Positions 22,162-32,462 of a stretch of 64,000 bases of DNA are shown here, in pieces. Source of the DNA: Trichostrongylus colubriformis (Eukaryota > Nematoda > Chromadorea > Rhabditida > Trichostrongylidae). The position numbers and the translations under genes are program-made. Under the pieces are notes generated by a model. It searched no databases, had not been told where the DNA came from, and saw only the letters and a program-made list of their open reading frames with translations. The DNA lies in NCBI GenBank assembly GCA_963978905.1, contig OZ022256.1, positions 2,525,501 to 2,589,500 of the forward strand, in the 5' to 3' direction. Every line of letters starts with the position of its first letter. Positions within the stretch are counted from its first letter, which is position 1.

Positions 22162-22850
22162 TTATCACGATCCCGTTCAGAGAGAATCTTTGCCGCGCCT
22201 TCTTATTGAACACCACGCCTCTTCAGCATAAAACCTTGAGCTATGTCCTGGATAGGGGCTACTTAACGCTGTCAGAAATTAGGCTCTGCAGGCCTTCCAC
22301 TCCACCCATATGGGACAGCTGGCCCGAAAGCAAAGAAGGAAAATCACTGACTCAGTGCAAACCTCGTTGCATAGGCGTTAGCGGTGACCCTGGGAGAAGT
22401 CGGCCCACCAAGTCTTCCTCCAGCCCTCAACCGAAATTGCTCGAAGTGTTTTTCTTCGCAGCGCCTTGTTGTTTATGGACGATGCAAAACAGAACATACA
22501 TACATAAGTTAGGAGCAAAGATCACGGTTGGGTCACGCTGCCCGCTGATCAGTTCCTGTTGACTGTCAATGAAAAAAATCTCCAAATAAGATCAATTTTA
22601 TGCAAATCGAACCCCATATATACGGTATTGAGGTAAACATAGTGGTCCCAGTTCTGCAGCTAAACACTGCCGTTCCTCTCGTCTTGCTCAGGTGCTTTGG
22701 TGGTTGGTTTTTAGACCCTATCGTTTACGGGTATTATGCTCTGCATGCTCTATTTCTTTACCATATCATATAAAGATAAAGAACAAAGTTTCAATCGTCA
22801 ATCAATCCCTTCTGTTAGATACGCCTCACATTCTAGTTTTATTCGAAATC
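22162..22850. other. Non-coding stretch
   Basis: No supportable gene. The 138-codon frame at 22146-22562 begins inside the mariner inverted repeat and lacks any motif. Confidence 0.35.
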
Positions 22851-23095
22851 TTGGGGGCAGGTGAATGCGATTAGGCCTATGCAATGATTAGCGGGGACCA
22901 GTATAAGGCTGTCCGTATAAGTGGTTTTTTTCAATGCAGAAGTTTTCTCAATGCAGAAGAGTGGTACTAATCCACCTGCATTGAACGATGGAATGCTTGG
23001 TTTGTCTGAGCGGGCCTCGACACGGGATTTGATCCCGCACCATAGAAAGGGGAACACGCGCCAACTGTCACTACACCACTTTTGTCCTCAACCAT
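22851..23095 (-). repeat. SINE-2 copy
   Basis: On the minus strand it shows GTGGTGTAGTGACAGTTGGC (A-box-like start), GGGATCAAATCCCG (B-box-like) and the body around CAGACAAACCAAGC. It matches other SINE-2 copies and ends near 22860. Confidence 0.6.
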
Positions 23096-23489
23096 ATCAT
23101 ATTCGATTGAGTGTTTGAAGGAAAAGTAAGTTAGTGGGCTTGAGATGCTCTTAGAACATGCTTTTTAGTGCGCGTAATGGATAAACTGATCTGTCGTAGT
23201 GAGCTGTGATGGTTTGATCTAAGCAGTCTTCAGCCCCCACAGTGTGTCCCAAAACTGATCCTCACCCTAATTCGAGCTACGTGGACGATTTTGAGTCCCA
23301 TTGGCGAGCACCCCGGCGGTATTCTTTCACCTCCATTCCGTCCCTCGTAACCTTTCACCTTCACTCGATCTTCATACAATTGACACCACAGTTCGGATTA
23401 GGGAGAAGGGGGATGAAATCGCTAACTGGAACGATTGCTAAAACGACTGGGAAGGCCACTGGCCCCATATGTGGAACGGCTCTCAGCGC

Positions 23490-23830
23490 AGCGATAGGGG
23501 TGATGTGGGTAACGAGAACTCCAAAAATGAGTCACGCAAATGAAAGCTAGGGATCTAAGAAGACTATATAAATGTGGCGAAATTTCCGATGAGATAGAGT
23601 GCCCTCAGGCTTTATGAAAGCTTCTTCAAAAGCTTCTACTTGTCACCCCAACCCGCCCATCCTGAGAATAAACGGCGGGAAGGGGGTCTTATTTTTGGGT
23701 TTTCGAGACTCATATTCCATCCATTCTTCCTTCTTACTACTGAACACATGGACTTTCACATTTGATGATCTTTCCATATTCGGCCCGAATTACCCCTATC
23801 ACTACCTCTAAATTGAAGCCGAGAACATGG
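23490..23830 (+). repeat. Dispersed repeat, copy B (paralogue at 6190-6560)
   Basis: Colinear with 6190-6560 across AAGAAGACTATAT, GGGGTCTTATTTTTGGG and TTGATGATCTTTCCATATTC. Non-coding. Confidence 0.65.
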
Positions 23831-24560
23831 CTCATCAAAAAAGTAATTGGATCTAAACCATCTTATTTAGTATCACTTTCATTCATTTATTTAGTAGCGC
23901 TCGAAGATGGGGTGGGGGTCTTGTAGAGGGTTGCATCGGGATTCATATCCTAGCAGAAACAAATCAAGCTAATACAGGTGATGATATACAGAAACGTTGT
24001 GAGTCAGGACATGTGGATTTTACCCAAGGTAGTAGGTGAGCGAAGAGCGTTCGGGATGACAGGATGCCCCCCCCCCTCATCCACACAACACCACAGTCAA
24101 TTCGTTTGACCTTTCGACTGTGAGCTAACAATAAGACGGAGAGTCACTAAAATTGCTTTCTTGGCGGCTGGCACTACAGTACCCAAAAGAGGGTGGAAGC
24201 GAGGCAAGCTTTAACCTGGAATCAGTGACTTCAAATGGATTGAGGAATAATCCTAATCCATATAGGAATTTGTCCCCTCTCCCTTCCCCTCCCTGGTATT
24301 GGTTTTGCCAAGTACGATGTAGCCTGTCTGCCTCGCTCTCTCTGCCTGAGCATATGGCTCCACACTTTCTTTTCAATTTATCGTTTTTGTATCAAGTGAG
24401 TGGACGTCACGAGTGATGCAAATTAATTTTTGAAAGTTTGATCTCTGTCAGCTGCTCTTTTCGCCACAACTGGCGGCGTGTCAATGGTGTTGAGCTGACT
24501 TATGGGCGAAAGCTTGAAAAGCAAAAGCAGACATTCAAAAATGTATTGAGGGATTAAAGC

Positions 24561-24690
24561 GGTCTTGATAGATGGAAAAATGGCAAATGTGCCCGGAAAG
24601 CATGGCAGGGAGGTTCGAGTCCCGTTAAGACCAAAGCTTTTGCCCATAACCCGGCATTCTCGTCACGTCCTCTTTCCCTTTATTCCCATA
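24561..24690 (+). repeat. SINE-1 copy with a divergent tRNA-like head
   Basis: The head (24561-24632) begins GGTCTTGATAGATGG and closes with TAAGACCA, so its terminal stem differs from the 10562 copy but still pairs. The B box is GGTTCGAGTCCCG. The family tail AAGCTTTTGCCCATAACCCG follows directly. It would be a borderline tRNA call if the tail were ignored. Confidence 0.75.
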
Positions 24691-24717
24691 AAGCAGTTGA
24701 TTGATGAGTCTTTCCAG

Positions 24718-24774
24718 ATGTTTCGATCGGCACTATCTACTATACTGATTCTGGTAGTACTCCTCAGTAACCAG
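24718..24774 (+). CDS. Possible signal-peptide exon of an unidentified gene
   Basis: ATG lies directly after CTTTCCAG, which fits a trans-splice acceptor. The 19 codons MFRSALSTILILVVLLSNQ form a signal peptide and end at a GTAAAT donor in phase 0. A later exon could start after ATCATTTCAG at 24839 and end before GTAAGT at 24853, but it would be only 13 bases. No mature domain was found. Confidence 0.35.
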
Positions 24775-24931
24775 GTAAATATTTATTGCTGACTGTTGTC
24801 AGTTTCACCAAATAAGCGAAAGAACAGCTATCATTTCAGGTATCAGCACAACGTAAGTAGCCGTTCCATGTTTGAGAATTCGCAGAAATCTGAAAACTTT
24901 CTGACAAAAACGACTTTCAAAACGTTCTTGA

Positions 24932-25152
24932 TAAGGCCGCGATCATACTTTGCGCACAGACGCGATGTCGGCGTCGGCGTCAGTCTGGAAACGCGCCCCA
25001 TTTGCAAAACGCTCGACCCGCCCTTTACTACAGTATATGATCGTAGCGAGAACCCAGGACTTCAGATTTGAATATGGCATAGTATAGCACCATGCAAGAT
25101 TCAAATTGACACGGCGTCAAATGACGTGTGCGCAAAGTATGACCGAGGCCTA
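24932..25152. repeat. 220-bp MITE with 27-bp inverted ends
   Basis: Left end TAAGGCCGCGATCATACTTT and right end, on the other strand, TTAGGCCTCGGTCATACTTT. Both continue GCGCACA. The ends are flanked by or begin with TA. Non-coding; the plus-strand frame across it is accidental. Confidence 0.75.
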
Positions 25153-25559
25153 AGTCCCTTGAGAATTGATAACGTTCCATAAAGTTGAAAGAGAGCGGGT
25201 AAGATAATGGTAGAGTGGTAGTTCGAGGGAGCAGTGAAAAATGCCTTCAAAGGTTTGGAATACCTTAAAAGGGGATGCAGTGCAGTATTGGATGATAGGC
25301 TGATCTCTTTGTATCTGTCATTGGTACTGCAGATCCATCCACCAAATGGCTCTATATGGTAACTGAGAGGCGGGAGTGCCTAAAACGCGGAAGTCAGTGG
25401 AAAATACGCTTCATTCAAAAAAGGTATACCACAACAGGGGAACAAGATTTTTGTGATGGTTTCGAAACGCAAGGCGAGAGAAGGGTATGACAGCGTTCTT
25501 TAATGATTTGTCGACATATGTGATGAATTAGCTCAGATATGAGATGATCCAGTAGCATT

Positions 25560-26074
25560 TAACCCATTTGCGACCGTGTCAACCACCGATGGTCGACACC
25601 AAGTTGGCCGGTTCGGGCCGTGTCAGCCATATACCGTGCTTTGCATAATTATACAGCCAACCATAAATTGTCCGAAACCACCCTCAAGTTTGTACACCTT
25701 CTGCCTATTATTTTTTTTTCTCCAGATTTATCCTTCTGATGAATAAAGGGTTCAACTATGACGTCCCGTGCGGCTGCCGGCGCCATCGCACGAGGGACAG
25801 ACTCAAATTTTCAAAAAGAACTTCCAAGAAGGAGGTGTCAGGGTGTAGGATCAAATAATCATTCGAATTTTTGTTTCGTTCTCGTTAGGATGAACCATCC
25901 GATCATCGAGTCTTAGTGCGTCGTACCCTTCTCTCGTCTTGCGTCTCGAAATCTTCACAAAATCTTGTTCCACCGCATGTTAATGGGCCATTCCATGCCA
26001 ACCGAACTACTCGATCTGAAGAAACCGTAGACCGTACAAACCGTTCAAAAACAGGTGCGGTCGCAAATGGGTTA
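25560..26074. repeat. 515-bp element with 17-bp perfect inverted ends
   Basis: Both ends read TAACCCATTTGCGACCG inward. TTA precedes on the left and GTTA closes on the right, so the duplication may be TA or TTA. No transposase is encoded. The 112-codon minus-strand frame starting at 26241 overlaps it but shows no motif. Confidence 0.7.
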
Positions 26075-26139
26075 CCAAATGGGCCATCTTGAAGGCACCA
26101 GTAGGGGTAAGGGAAAGCTGAGATCTTGGAGTACATTTT

Positions 26140-26490
26140 CTCTGAAAACGAATCTTCCACTTCAGAAGAGGTCATATGTGGCGAAAATTGCATTGAAAAA
26201 AAAACGCGGCTTGGGCTTATGACGGCCCCGCAGCACGCCATGTCGTCCTGCGGTCCTACGGCCGGGCGAATCGCCGGGGAAGGGTGAGAAAGCGATCGCC
26301 GACTGATTTAGCCTCTGCCATTTCTGCCATCCACCCCGACTAGTGACGCGGAGGGACGCGAGAGAGAAGGGGGATTTTCGGGTTCTTATTCCTCGGTTTT
26401 TCGCAGTTTTATGTCATTTTTTCTCTACTCTTATATCGCTGAGCCTCTCCTTTCATAGTCCTTCATTTTGCCAAATTTACCTCCCCCCCC
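26140..26490 (+). repeat. Dispersed repeat, uninterrupted copy
   Basis: Colinear with the split copy at 18836-19605, sharing GCCGACTGATTTAG, TAGTGACGCGGAGGGACGCG and TTCCTCGGTTTTTCGCAG. It lacks the palindromic insertion, so it gives the pre-insertion state. Confidence 0.65.
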
Positions 26491-27135
26491 CCCCCGCTGT
26501 TTTTAAGCACCCATAACGCATGTCTTACATAATGCGTGATTTATATGAAGACACCCGTAATTTTTTTTTCTCAGGAACCGAATTTCCCTCTAAATTCGAC
26601 AGTGTACTGTATCCCGCTCTTTCGAGGGGATTCCAAAAATTGGTTAAAGCTCATGAATGCTCCTTTGCACGGAAATCTTTAGTAAAAGGCGAAAGATTTT
26701 CTCGATTAAATGCAAAGGAACCAGAGATGCCTCGAACAACCTGCATCGGCACTCCCTTCAGCCGCGATTCGTATTGGTGTCGGGTCGAAAAAGGTAGCGC
26801 TTTCTCCGCTGAGAGAGCACAGGTGATAGGAGACCTCCGTGTGGGTCGATCGCTACGCAGCCTGCCAGCAAAGTGACCTTTGTACATACTACGTTGTGCG
26901 CTCGGAACTATCGGGGTCGAGAAATAGGCTCCAGGAAGCGTGCTCTGGGATTGGAAAGCAAGACCGCCTGGATGTAGAATACATGTAACGGCTCCTACTT
27001 CCTTTCTGAACCAAGGAAACAAACATTCGACTGCCATCTTTGGCCAAACTTCGAGTAGTTGAACTGCAAACTTATCTGTTTGTCGTTTTGTTGACCTGTT
27101 CTTTTGTTGATGTTTACGATGCTACTCATCTATAG

Positions 27136-28273
27136 TCTGTGCTACATGTATGCCAAAAACGGTAGTTTTGACACCTGCTGACGGTACCAAAGGATCGATT
27201 ACGCCCACCATAAAGTGAGTTTCTGAATGAATTGCCTAACTATCGAATTGCTGTACGTTGGTTTCGCAGGATATGTGCTACTGTGGAGCTAGAGCTCTGG
27301 AGGGAGCCTACTGGAAAGCTATTACGTGCAAAATGGAGGGTGAGGGGGGACATTTTGTAGAATGCCTTTTTCAGGGAATGCCCAGCTACGTGATGAGTCT
27401 GAGGACATGTAAATGACACGTGAAAGCATGCTAGGGTTAAACTCTTGACAAGCTTAACATGCCAGTGATGCGTAGGTGTTTCACATTCTATAAAATGCCC
27501 CCCCCCCTCCCTCCTTTGTGGATGATATTAGCCTTTGGTAGCTGAGAGTCGACTCTGATCTTTTTTTGCGTATGAAAAGGTCAAAAGTGGTCAAGCTACC
27601 TAGGATATCGAAGTGACAGAGATCCTCCAGATACTCAGGTGTATATCTTCTTATGAGATGCCCCCCCCCCTAATTCCAATAGGTTCCAGCTTTTGATTTC
27701 TGCATGACAGCTGGCTCAGCTAACGGTTTCGTTAAATGGAACATGATTGTAAGTTTAAGTTGCTTGCTCTTTGAGGTCATATAGAGGGGGCCATAGCGGT
27801 CATCGCGTTGTCGCAATTGGTGCCTTCTGACCCCGGGCTCACAATAACTCTTCGCTTCGTCGCCCTACCCTGATCAGTGCTTTTTTGATCGATGCATCGC
27901 CATGAAATGTCCCCCCCTCCTCCATCTTCCATATCCTCATGGTCCCGCCTATGCTTCTGCTACTATCAATAACCTTTTTACAGTTACTTAAACAAGTCCG
28001 TTTTCAGGGTGTTACCGAACACCCCACAGGGATGCCGTCAAATGAATATAATCTGCAAAACTCCTGCCGGTTTTGTCAGATCCAACATGATTGTAAGTTT
28101 AAGTTACTCTTGAAGGTCATATAAAGGGGGCCATAGCGATCATCGCGTCGTCGCAATTGCTGCCTTCTGACCTATTGCGGCCATGTATGAATTGAAGTCG
28201 TTTCTTCACTATCTAGAGCGGAAGGTTGACAAAAAATTGATTTAGTTCAATGAAGCCGGTCCTCCAAAAGCTG
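27136..28273 (+). CDS. Multi-exon gene with C6-like cysteine repeats (partial)
   Basis: Candidate exons are 27136-27214, 27270-27339, 27683-27748, 27984-28092 and 28246-28273, each with good GT-AG edges. The first begins CATCMPKTVVLTPADGTK and joins the second in phase, and the second joins the third. Two exons end with parallel peptides, NGFVKWNMI and AGFVRSNMI, both followed by GTAAGT. The fourth contains GCRQMNIICKTPAGF. The last adds FNEAGPPKAG. This pattern of a CxxC start, a GCxxMxxxC middle and an xMIFN end resembles the nematode C6 domain (PF01681, formerly DUF281), an extracellular Cys-rich module. The introns after exons three and four are near copies, so a unit was duplicated. Joins after the third exon do not agree in phase, so an exon is missing or the copy is damaged. 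Both ends of the gene are unknown. Confidence 0.5.
27345..27508. repeat. MITE with poly-G / poly-C ends, inside an intron
   Basis: GGGGGGACATTTTGTAGAATG on the left mirrors CATTCTATAAAATGCCCCCC on the right. It begins six bases after the donor at 27340, so it occupies the intron of the C6-like gene. Confidence 0.7.
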
Positions 28274-29744
28274 GTAAGGACGTCACGGCTTTAATTTCGT
28301 GTTTCAAAGGATCGTGGCGAACATCGCTTGCAGGATCGTACATGTGAGCAGAATTGTTTATTATTATTTTTTATCGAACTATCATCATTGTTAGCTATCC
28401 AGCACTTTCTGTGAGATGAAAATGAGATGGTCGGGGAAGTAAAAAGACAGCCATGTTCAATAGGGGGTGGGGCCATAATTGGTATGGGCACGGCATGCTT
28501 GAACACGCAGGAAAAGGAACACATTTTTCTCCAAAAATCTCATTTTGTGTGTCATCTGACCCGACTGGAGCAATAGTAGCATGCTGCAATTAATAGATTT
28601 TCCTGAAAGACGCCATGTCTTTGTTGCTCGTTCCAGATCACGGTAGCCATTGGATCCATCTTTTTCTTACATATTTCAAATAATGTATCAGTCGATATCA
28701 ATGAGCTAGAGGTGGGGCAAGTGAGTGAAATTAGAAATTGCATCGGTGCAGGACAGAATGCAAAGTAGTGCAACAGTAGAGGAACACTCCTTCCCTTTTG
28801 CTCTCTCTGCGTCACTAGCCGCTGAGCGGTAGATGCAGCCGGCGAGGGGCGAAGTAGCGTGACTGGCACCGACGCGGGATCGCCCAAGGCGTGCTTGTCC
28901 AATGGGAGTTCTGCCGCAGATCATCTTTTTGGGTTGGGGCCGATTGTTCGAATTTCGCGTGGCCGCACGCTGTGAGCGGCGCGGCGATGCGAGTCGTTTG
29001 TGGTTTCATTTGTTGAAACTGCAACAACCACAACATATTAGAATTACTGAAGCTTCTAACCTGCAATCTTTGAAGGTCCCTCACAATATCAGCCCACTGC
29101 ATACTGAGCGGAATTCCAAGCGACTGCACCAAGTCGTGCTGACGGCGCCGCAAGTGCGACGCCGCGAAGCGAAAATTCAACCAATCGACCCCACCCCATC
29201 TTTTCTGGCCTAAAATGGTCGTTCAAGAGAACATGTCTCCGCTGTACCCGATCTCATCTTTTTTGTTGCTTTAATTATCGTTACCTTTAGTTACGTGAAC
29301 AGCGTAAAGTGCAGAGCAACCTGAACTGCTCAACTTGTGGAACGTGTGGAAAATGGCTGATGCAGAAATTCCTGCAGGGCGATCTCCTGTCTTCGTGATC
29401 CTTCGAGTACTAGCCACACTGTTATTATGTAATGTAATGTAATGACTTTATGCCGATTTCTTGAATAACTTGATTAATTCAAAGTTTAATAAACGAATCG
29501 CTTTTTTGTTGTTTGAAAGGTCGTTCTGATTGCGCTGTGCATTTGTGAGGAAATCTACTGCCTTTACTGGAAGTTCCTCAGAAGCAGTCACTGGTATCAT
29601 TAGAGATCCTTTTAGGACATCTAAGTGACAGCAATTGTGTGAAGACGGATGGCAATGAACGGCTTCGGAGTCCTTTCCGCATCGAGTTATATGTGTATAC
29701 ATATAATCAAGCCAATTTTTCTCCTTTTTATTACAATAAATGCG
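28274..29744. other. Unassigned stretch with GC-rich repeat ends
   Basis: Around 28925-29200 two GC-rich segments are approximate inverted copies: CGATTGTTCGAATTTCGCG near 28942 and the complement of GCGAAAATTCAACCAATCG near 29166. A related motif, GTCGAATTTTCGCTCCGCGG, lies near 4840. This suggests another MITE of about 280 bp. Further exons of the C6-like gene may lie here but were not found. Confidence 0.4.
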
Positions 29745-30140
29745 AACAAGCTCCCCCCTACGGAGGCGGGAGGGCCAGCACCACCAGTTTTAAAGACACC
29801 GGGAGTGATATATTTGGCAGATTGGAGAATATGAAAGTAGCGGTGTTCAACAGTGCAAAAGTAGAGAAAGAACAAAGCAAAACAGCAACAAAAAACTCCG
29901 AGAAATAGGGACTCGAATATCCACCCTCCTCTCTCTTTGACGCCCCTCCGCGTCACTACCTGGGAGCAGATTGCAGACGTGGGCCGCCGCGAACGTTGTC
30001 CCGCCCTCGTCGACAACTCACTCGGCGGGTGAACTGCAGTGCGACTCGCTGTGCTACACGGTCGTGATATGACTCCAAGCCGCGCTTTTTCAAAGCGAAT
30101 TTCGCCACACATCACCTCTTCCGAAGTGAAAGGTTTGTTT
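29745..30140 (-). repeat. Dispersed repeat, third copy
   Basis: Reverse-complement match of 26140-26490, sharing AGTGACGCGGAGGGGCGTC and GAGTATGAAAGTAGCGGTG-type blocks. The 165-codon minus-strand frame here is a by-product. Confidence 0.6.
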
Positions 30141-30847
30141 TGAGAGCTTGCATCCACAGTCCTTTTCTTCTCATCATACCCCACGGTGCATTCGAGGTAT
30201 TTTCCTTTGTTGACGTCTGTTTTTTGCCATCTCTCGTAATCGTGACGAGATGAACCTAAGGGTCACCATTAGCTAACAATAAGTAACATTACACTGCTTC
30301 AGCTCGTTGACGCGACTGGTCCACATGCAATTTATTGCCTCAATCGGGCTTCAAACTTAGAGACTGGCCGGTAGTCGTACGCTTCAAGTTTCTAGCAAAT
30401 TCGAGCAAGGCCTTGAAAGATCCGTGGTGTACAGCGCGCGACACATTATGTCCGAGCTAGGGAAATTCATATAGTAGTTGAGTTCTGAAGCGACTGCATG
30501 GTGGCTAAATGCGGCGCTACTAGCATGACATTGTAATCGCTCTAGAACCCTATCACCTTTGGCACCCCTGACTCGTACGCCGCACATTTCGTGTTGCGAA
30601 ATTCTGACAGAGCAAATGGGGCAGGCAAGCCAGTAACGCTACATTCAGTCTGCGTGCGTTCCCTCACTTCTTTTTGCAGAACTGTAAGTCAATGTTGCCA
30701 ACATTGCCACGCCCTCCACAGCTACTAGGACATTAGCACGCCCACGTTTGGGAGCATCCGAGTAAAGCCGCGATGAAATTTCCAAAACTCGCTCTTCGAC
30801 GCATGTTTCACCACAGTCACCTTTTTGCCACCTCAACGATGGATTGA

Positions 30848-30852
30848 CCAAC
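30848..30852. repeat. Target-site duplication, left copy
   Basis: CCAAC directly borders the left LTR and is repeated at 40946-40950 beside the right LTR. A 5-bp duplication is normal for BEL/Pao integration. Confidence 0.85.
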
Positions 30853-31141
30853 TATTCTCCAGCACACCTCAAACTTGGGTAATTAAACTTTATTAACAAG
30901 CTAACTAATGCTAAAAGGAAATAAGAAAAATGTGCTAAAGCTCTTCTACGTGCTCCTTATATACTGTATAAGTTGGGCGTGGCTAAATCCATGTTTCCCT
31001 TTACAATTCCAGATCAGCCAAGAGATAATGATATTGAAGCTTACAAGAAAATCGATACAGTGAAACGAGTACAATATAATGCTAATACTTGGTTATTAAT
31101 AAATGACAATAACAACGCTAAACAGAGCGGGAGTCTCTGTA
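30853..31141 (-). repeat. 3' LTR of the BEL element
   Basis: Identical in length to the 5' LTR and 97% identical. On the minus strand it begins TACAGAGACTCCCGC and ends GCTGGAGAATA. The internal side, on the minus strand, ends in GTCCGCGGGAG, a poor polypurine tract; a longer purine-rich run lies about 55 bases further in. Confidence 0.9.
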
Positions 31142-31206
31142 CTCCCGCGGACACAATAACTGATAGCCTGTATCCACCGCCCAGCCTGCTCCGTTGCCCT
31201 CCTTTC

Positions 31207-32391
31207 TCACGTACGGTTCGAAGATGTTGTGGAGCTGCGACGTGCCTCACGAACGTTGTATGATCGTCTGCCTCCCTTCGTCCTCTCGCGTCTGTCTCGC
31301 TCCGATGTCGCGCCTCTCTCATGCCTCCTGTCTTCGTCGTCGTGACGGCGACGATCCTCCTGATCACGATTGATCCCTGCCATTTCGCGTTCTAGCCTCA
31401 GCTGCAAATCTCGCATTTCCTTTTCAAGCATTTCTTCCTTTGATTGACATCTCTTCCTTCTTTCCTTCAATTCGTCGATCCTTTTAGTGGACCTGACTCT
31501 GCCCCCTTCCCTCTGCCACTCTTTCTCGATATCTCTGTTGATTACAAGCATCGCGTCTCGGACTTCCTTTAGTTTTTTCTCTGTCTCATTCATAAGACGT
31601 CTGATGCGTTCCACCTCAGGGGTGGGCTCCGCGGGGGCATTTGCCATTGTTGTTGTATTACCATGTGAAAGGCAAGAGCTCCACTCTTCGAATCGTCCCT
31701 GAAGTGTGCGAATATCGAGAGAGAGTTGTGAGATGTTGAGCTTTTCCATTGCATCTTGTAACCCCTTGATGTCATCGTGAAGCTCGTTCCAATGATTTTC
31801 ACTCACTGTATGACCTTTTACAGCTCCAGTTGTATTCATTCTTTCTTTGACCTCTTTTTCCATCGTCTCGAAGCGAGTCGTGAGTACGTTCACCTTGAGA
31901 TTTAGCGAGTCTAGTTTTCCTTCGGCTACCTTGAGCCTTTTGATGGTTTCCACGTGATACGCTTTGACCAGATCTTCGAGGTGTTTCAGACGCTCTGTTG
32001 TCTGCGGACACGGAGTTGTCTTTACCACAGGGGCGAGTTGGTCCACTTTGCTCGCGGCAAGGTGCAGAGTGCGAGCACCTTGCTTCAAGAGTTCCTTGAA
32101 AAGGGTCCCAGAAGCTCGTCCCTTCTTAGGTGGAATATCGCCGGTGTCTTCAGTGGACGAAGATGACGTTGATGATGACGAAGATGGGTCTCGTTGGCGT
32201 TTTCGGTTAGGAGTCGTCGATGTTGTGCCCGAATTGCTCGCTGGTTTCTTTGTGGCGATCATATGAGGTTTCGAACTTACTGCCCCCTTCGTATCGGGCT
32301 TGATAGGCTTAACAGTGGATGCCGATGTCTGAGTGGTTCGTTCCGCTGGTTTAGCGGTCTTGTCCTTGGGAGTTGTAGATGTTGTGTCCAT
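31207..32391 (-). CDS. Extra coiled-coil ORF downstream of env (394 residues)
   Basis: The frame is open for 494 codons from 32691. I choose the start at 32391 (MDTTSTTPKDKTAKP) because it lies 72 bases after the env stop; the upstream part overlaps env in another frame. Residues 1-110 are Thr/Lys/Pro/Ser-rich. A basic RKRQRDP followed by a Ser/acidic run sits near 65-90. Residues 130-330 are charged and heptad-like (LKHLEDLVKAYHVETIKRLK, then MNETEKKLKEV), predicting long coiled coils. The last 50 residues are Arg/Asp/Glu-rich (DRRRHDDEDRRHERG). There are no cysteine clusters, zinc knuckles or membrane segments. It sits inside the LTRs in element orientation, so it would be expressed from a genomic or spliced transcript. 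No BEL/Pao family I know has a standard gene in this position. It could be an accessory nucleic-acid-binding protein, a captured host gene or a second structural protein. Confidence 0.75.
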   Translation of the reverse strand: MDTTSTTPKDKTAKPAERTTQTSASTVKPIKPDTKGAVSSKPHMIATKKPASNSGTTSTTPNRKRQRDPSSSSSTSSSSTEDTGDIPPKKGRASGTLFKELLKQGARTLHLAASKVDQLAPVVKTTPCPQTTERLKHLEDLVKAYHVETIKRLKVAEGKLDSLNLKVNVLTTRFETMEKEVKERMNTTGAVKGHTVSENHWNELHDDIKGLQDAMEKLNISQLSLDIRTLQGRFEEWSSCLSHGNTTTMANAPAEPTPEVERIRRLMNETEKKLKEVRDAMLVINRDIEKEWQREGGRVRSTKRIDELKERRKRCQSKEEMLEKEMRDLQLRLEREMAGINRDQEDRRRHDDEDRRHERGATSERDRRERTKGGRRSYNVREARRSSTTSSNRT

Positions 32392-32462
32392 GGCTAAAGA
32401 GAGATCGTAAAGAATTATAGAACGTCGTGTTGTCAGTTGTTTCATGCGACAGAGTAAATCTT

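Noticed and set aside
29687..30184. 165-codon minus-strand frame
   Set aside because: It lies entirely over a dispersed repeat that is also present at 18836-19605 and 26140-26490.
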